Notes under the pieces: model-generated
Databases searched by the model: none
The model's input: only the letters and a program-made list of their open reading frames with translations
What the model was told of the DNA's origin: nothing
Assembly (NCBI GenBank): GCA_027296665.1
Contig: JAPUIV010000211.1
Coordinates: forward strand, 1 to 5,893
Reading direction: 5' to 3'
DNA length: 5,893 bases
Origin: Acidobacteriota bacterium
Lineage (GTDB): Bacteria > Acidobacteriota > Polarisedimenticolia > JAPUIV01
Shown: piece by piece, positions 4,451 to 5,893 of the stretch
Layout: each line of letters opens with the position of its first letter
How positions within the stretch are numbered: position 1 is the first letter of the stretch
Translations under genes and position numbers: made by a program

Positions 4451-5893
4451 CTAGCCGCCGTGACATTTCTTGTACTTCTTGCCGCTGCCGCAAGGGCAGG
4501 GTTCGTTTCGCCCGACCTTGGGAGCATCCCGTCTCTTCGGCTGTCTGGCCGAGGCCTTGTCGGCTCCCGCCTGGGCGCCGTAAATCAACCGTTGCTCGCG
4601 GCGCTTCTGGATCTCCTCATCCCGCCGCCGCTGCTCGGTCCCCATCTCCAGGTTAAAGAGGAAGCGCAGGAGGTTGTCTTCGATCCTCTCCTTCATGGAA
4701 CCGAACATCGTGAAACCTTCCCTTTTATACTCCACCAGGGGATCCCGCTGCCCGTATCCCCGCAGTCCGATCCCCTCGCGCAGGTGGTCCATCGAGAGTA
4801 GATGATCCTTCCATTCGGTGTCGATGACATGCAGCAGGATGAGCCGCTCCTGCTGGCGCATCTTCTCGGTTCCGTACCTATTCTCCTTTTCCTCGTACTT
4901 CTCCCGGACCGCCTTCCAGATCTCGTCCCGGAGGGCGGTTCGCCCCATGCCGTCATCGTGAACCGCGGAACTCAGCCTGCGGAGATCGACCCCGAAATAC
5001 CGGAACAGTTCCTGCCACATCGTCTCCAGTTGCCAGTCTCCAGGGTCCTGATCATCGGCGGCGTGGGTCTCCATCAACCAGTCGACGACATCCTCGGTCT
5101 TCTCGAAGATGTATTCCCTCTGCCCCTTTCCGTCGAGAAGCTCGCGGCGCAGCCGGTAGATCTCGTTGCGCTGCTTGTTCATGACATCGTCATAATCGAG
5201 CAAGTGTTTCCGGATCTCGAAGTTGTGGGCCTCCACCTGGCGTTGCGCCCGCTCGATCGATTTGGTCACCATCGAATGGACGATCGGGACGTCCTCCTCC
5301 ATGCCGAGCCGCTGCATGATGCCGGAGATCCGGTCGCTGCCGAAGATCCGCATCAGGTCATCCTCGAGGGACATGTAGAAACGGGAAGAACCGGGATCCC
5401 CCTGGCGGCCGGCGCGCCCGCGCAGCTGGTTGTCGATGCGCCGCGCCTCGTGCCGTTCGGTTCCCAGGATATGGAGGCCGCCGAGTGGTTTGACCCCCTC
5501 GCCGAGGACGATGTCGGTCCCGCGTCCGGCCATGTTGGTGGCAATGGTGACCACCCCTTTTTGCCCGGCGCGCGCCACGATCTCGGCCTCCTTCTCGTGA
5601 TACTTGGCATTGAGGACCACGTGCGGAATCTTTTTCAGCTTCAGGAGCCTGCTGATCCGCTCGGAGTTCTCGATGGTGATGGTTCCCACCAGGACCGGCT
5701 GCCCCTTCTCGTACAGCTCGCAGATCTCCTCGATCACGGCGCGAAACTTCTCCTCCATGGTGCGGTAAACCACGTCGGGGAATTCCGTCCGGCGCAAGGG
5801 TCGGTTGGGCGGGATGACCACCACATCAAGCTTGTAGATCTTGTCGAACTCGAGCGCCTCGGTGTCGGCGGTCCCGGTCATCCCGGCCAGCTT
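4451..5893 (-). CDS. secA: Preprotein translocase ATPase SecA, C-terminal part
   Basis: SecA drives unfolded preproteins through SecYEG using ATP. The frame is open to the right window edge, so the gene is cut by the window, not broken: 480 residues are present and roughly 390-400 N-terminal residues (first nucleotide-binding domain, most of the preprotein cross-linking domain) lie outside. The visible part begins KLAGMTGTADTEA, continues through the second nucleotide-binding domain (GQPVLVGTI at about 64-72, NMAGRGTDIVLG at 120-131, GTERHEARRIDNQLRGRAGRQGD in sequence at 144-166), the helical scaffold and wing regions (DYDDVMNKQR at 233-242, WKDHLLSMDHLREGIGLRGY about 361-380), and a charged linker. 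It ends with a zinc-binding SEC-C tail: CPC (466-468), then GSGKKYKK and Cys477-His478. The linker joining GTDIVLG to GGLHILGTERH is short, lacking the insertion found in E. coli SecA. It is probably cotranscribed with guaB. Confidence 0.97.
   Translation of the reverse strand, partial: KLAGMTGTADTEALEFDKIYKLDVVVIPPNRPLRRTEFPDVVYRTMEEKFRAVIEEICELYEKGQPVLVGTITIENSERISRLLKLKKIPHVVLNAKYHEKEAEIVARAGQKGVVTIATNMAGRGTDIVLGEGVKPLGGLHILGTERHEARRIDNQLRGRAGRQGDPGSSRFYMSLEDDLMRIFGSDRISGIMQRLGMEEDVPIVHSMVTKSIERAQRQVEAHNFEIRKHLLDYDDVMNKQRNEIYRLRRELLDGKGQREYIFEKTEDVVDWLMETHAADDQDPGDWQLETMWQELFRYFGVDLRRLSSAVHDDGMGRTALRDEIWKAVREKYEEKENRYGTEKMRQQERLILLHVIDTEWKDHLLSMDHLREGIGLRGYGQRDPLVEYKREGFTMFGSMKERIEDNLLRFLFNLEMGTEQRRRDEEIQKRREQRLIYGAQAGADKASARQPKRRDAPKVGRNEPCPCGSGKKYKKCHGG

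Noticed and set aside
4422..4493. Longer guaB start giving 24 extra residues
   Set aside because: The extension overlaps the secA end, is strongly basic, has no good ribosome-binding site and is absent from typical IMP dehydrogenases; AAGGAG before 4421 supports the shorter form.
1..5893. A novel multi-gene defence, mobile or biosynthetic system
   Set aside because: All intact genes are ordinary housekeeping genes with complete family motifs; nothing in the gap encodes a recognisable effector, nuclease, reverse transcriptase or repeat array.

Overview
The window is a high-GC bacterial chromosomal segment with four recognisable housekeeping genes in the right-hand 5 kb and about 900 bp at the left end with no intact gene. 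The GuaB and SecA sequences have a Gram-negative, deltaproteobacterial (Desulfobacterota-like) feel. This is an impression from remembered family sequences, not a measured placement.

Left region (1-900): every frame is broken by stops, the base composition is visibly more AT-rich than the genes to the right, and no rRNA, tRNA or CRISPR array is seen. It contains what look like scraps of mobile DNA. One is a short minus-strand frame whose SIAVG..FV residues resemble the C-terminal part of Y1/IS200-like (REP-associated) transposases. Another is a 43-codon stop-bounded minus-strand frame. The third is a ~110-bp segment (741-851) bounded by inverted GGGTCAA/TTGACCC ends. The right end of that segment overlaps the -35 box of a good sigma70-type promoter (TTGACC-N18-TATAGT, 844-873) that should drive the genes to the right.

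Plus-strand pair (901-2923): nnr encodes a bifunctional NAD(P)HX epimerase/dehydratase that repairs damaged nicotinamide cofactors, followed 37 nt later by tsaE, the ATPase of the tRNA t6A37 modification machinery. This nnr-tsaE pairing is conserved in many bacteria (E. coli has it as yjeF-yjeE). A perfect 7-bp inverted repeat sits over the nnr ribosome-binding region, and another lies in the nnr-tsaE gap.

Minus-strand pair (5893-2955): the C-terminal half of secA (preprotein translocase motor ATPase, running off the right edge) is followed 29 nt downstream by guaB (IMP dehydrogenase, first step of GMP synthesis). The two are probably cotranscribed. guaB converges on tsaE with only 31 nt between stop codons and no clear terminator.

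I see no defence system, CRISPR array, biosynthetic cluster or other undescribed multi-gene system. The most interesting part is the decayed mobile DNA next to the nnr promoter.
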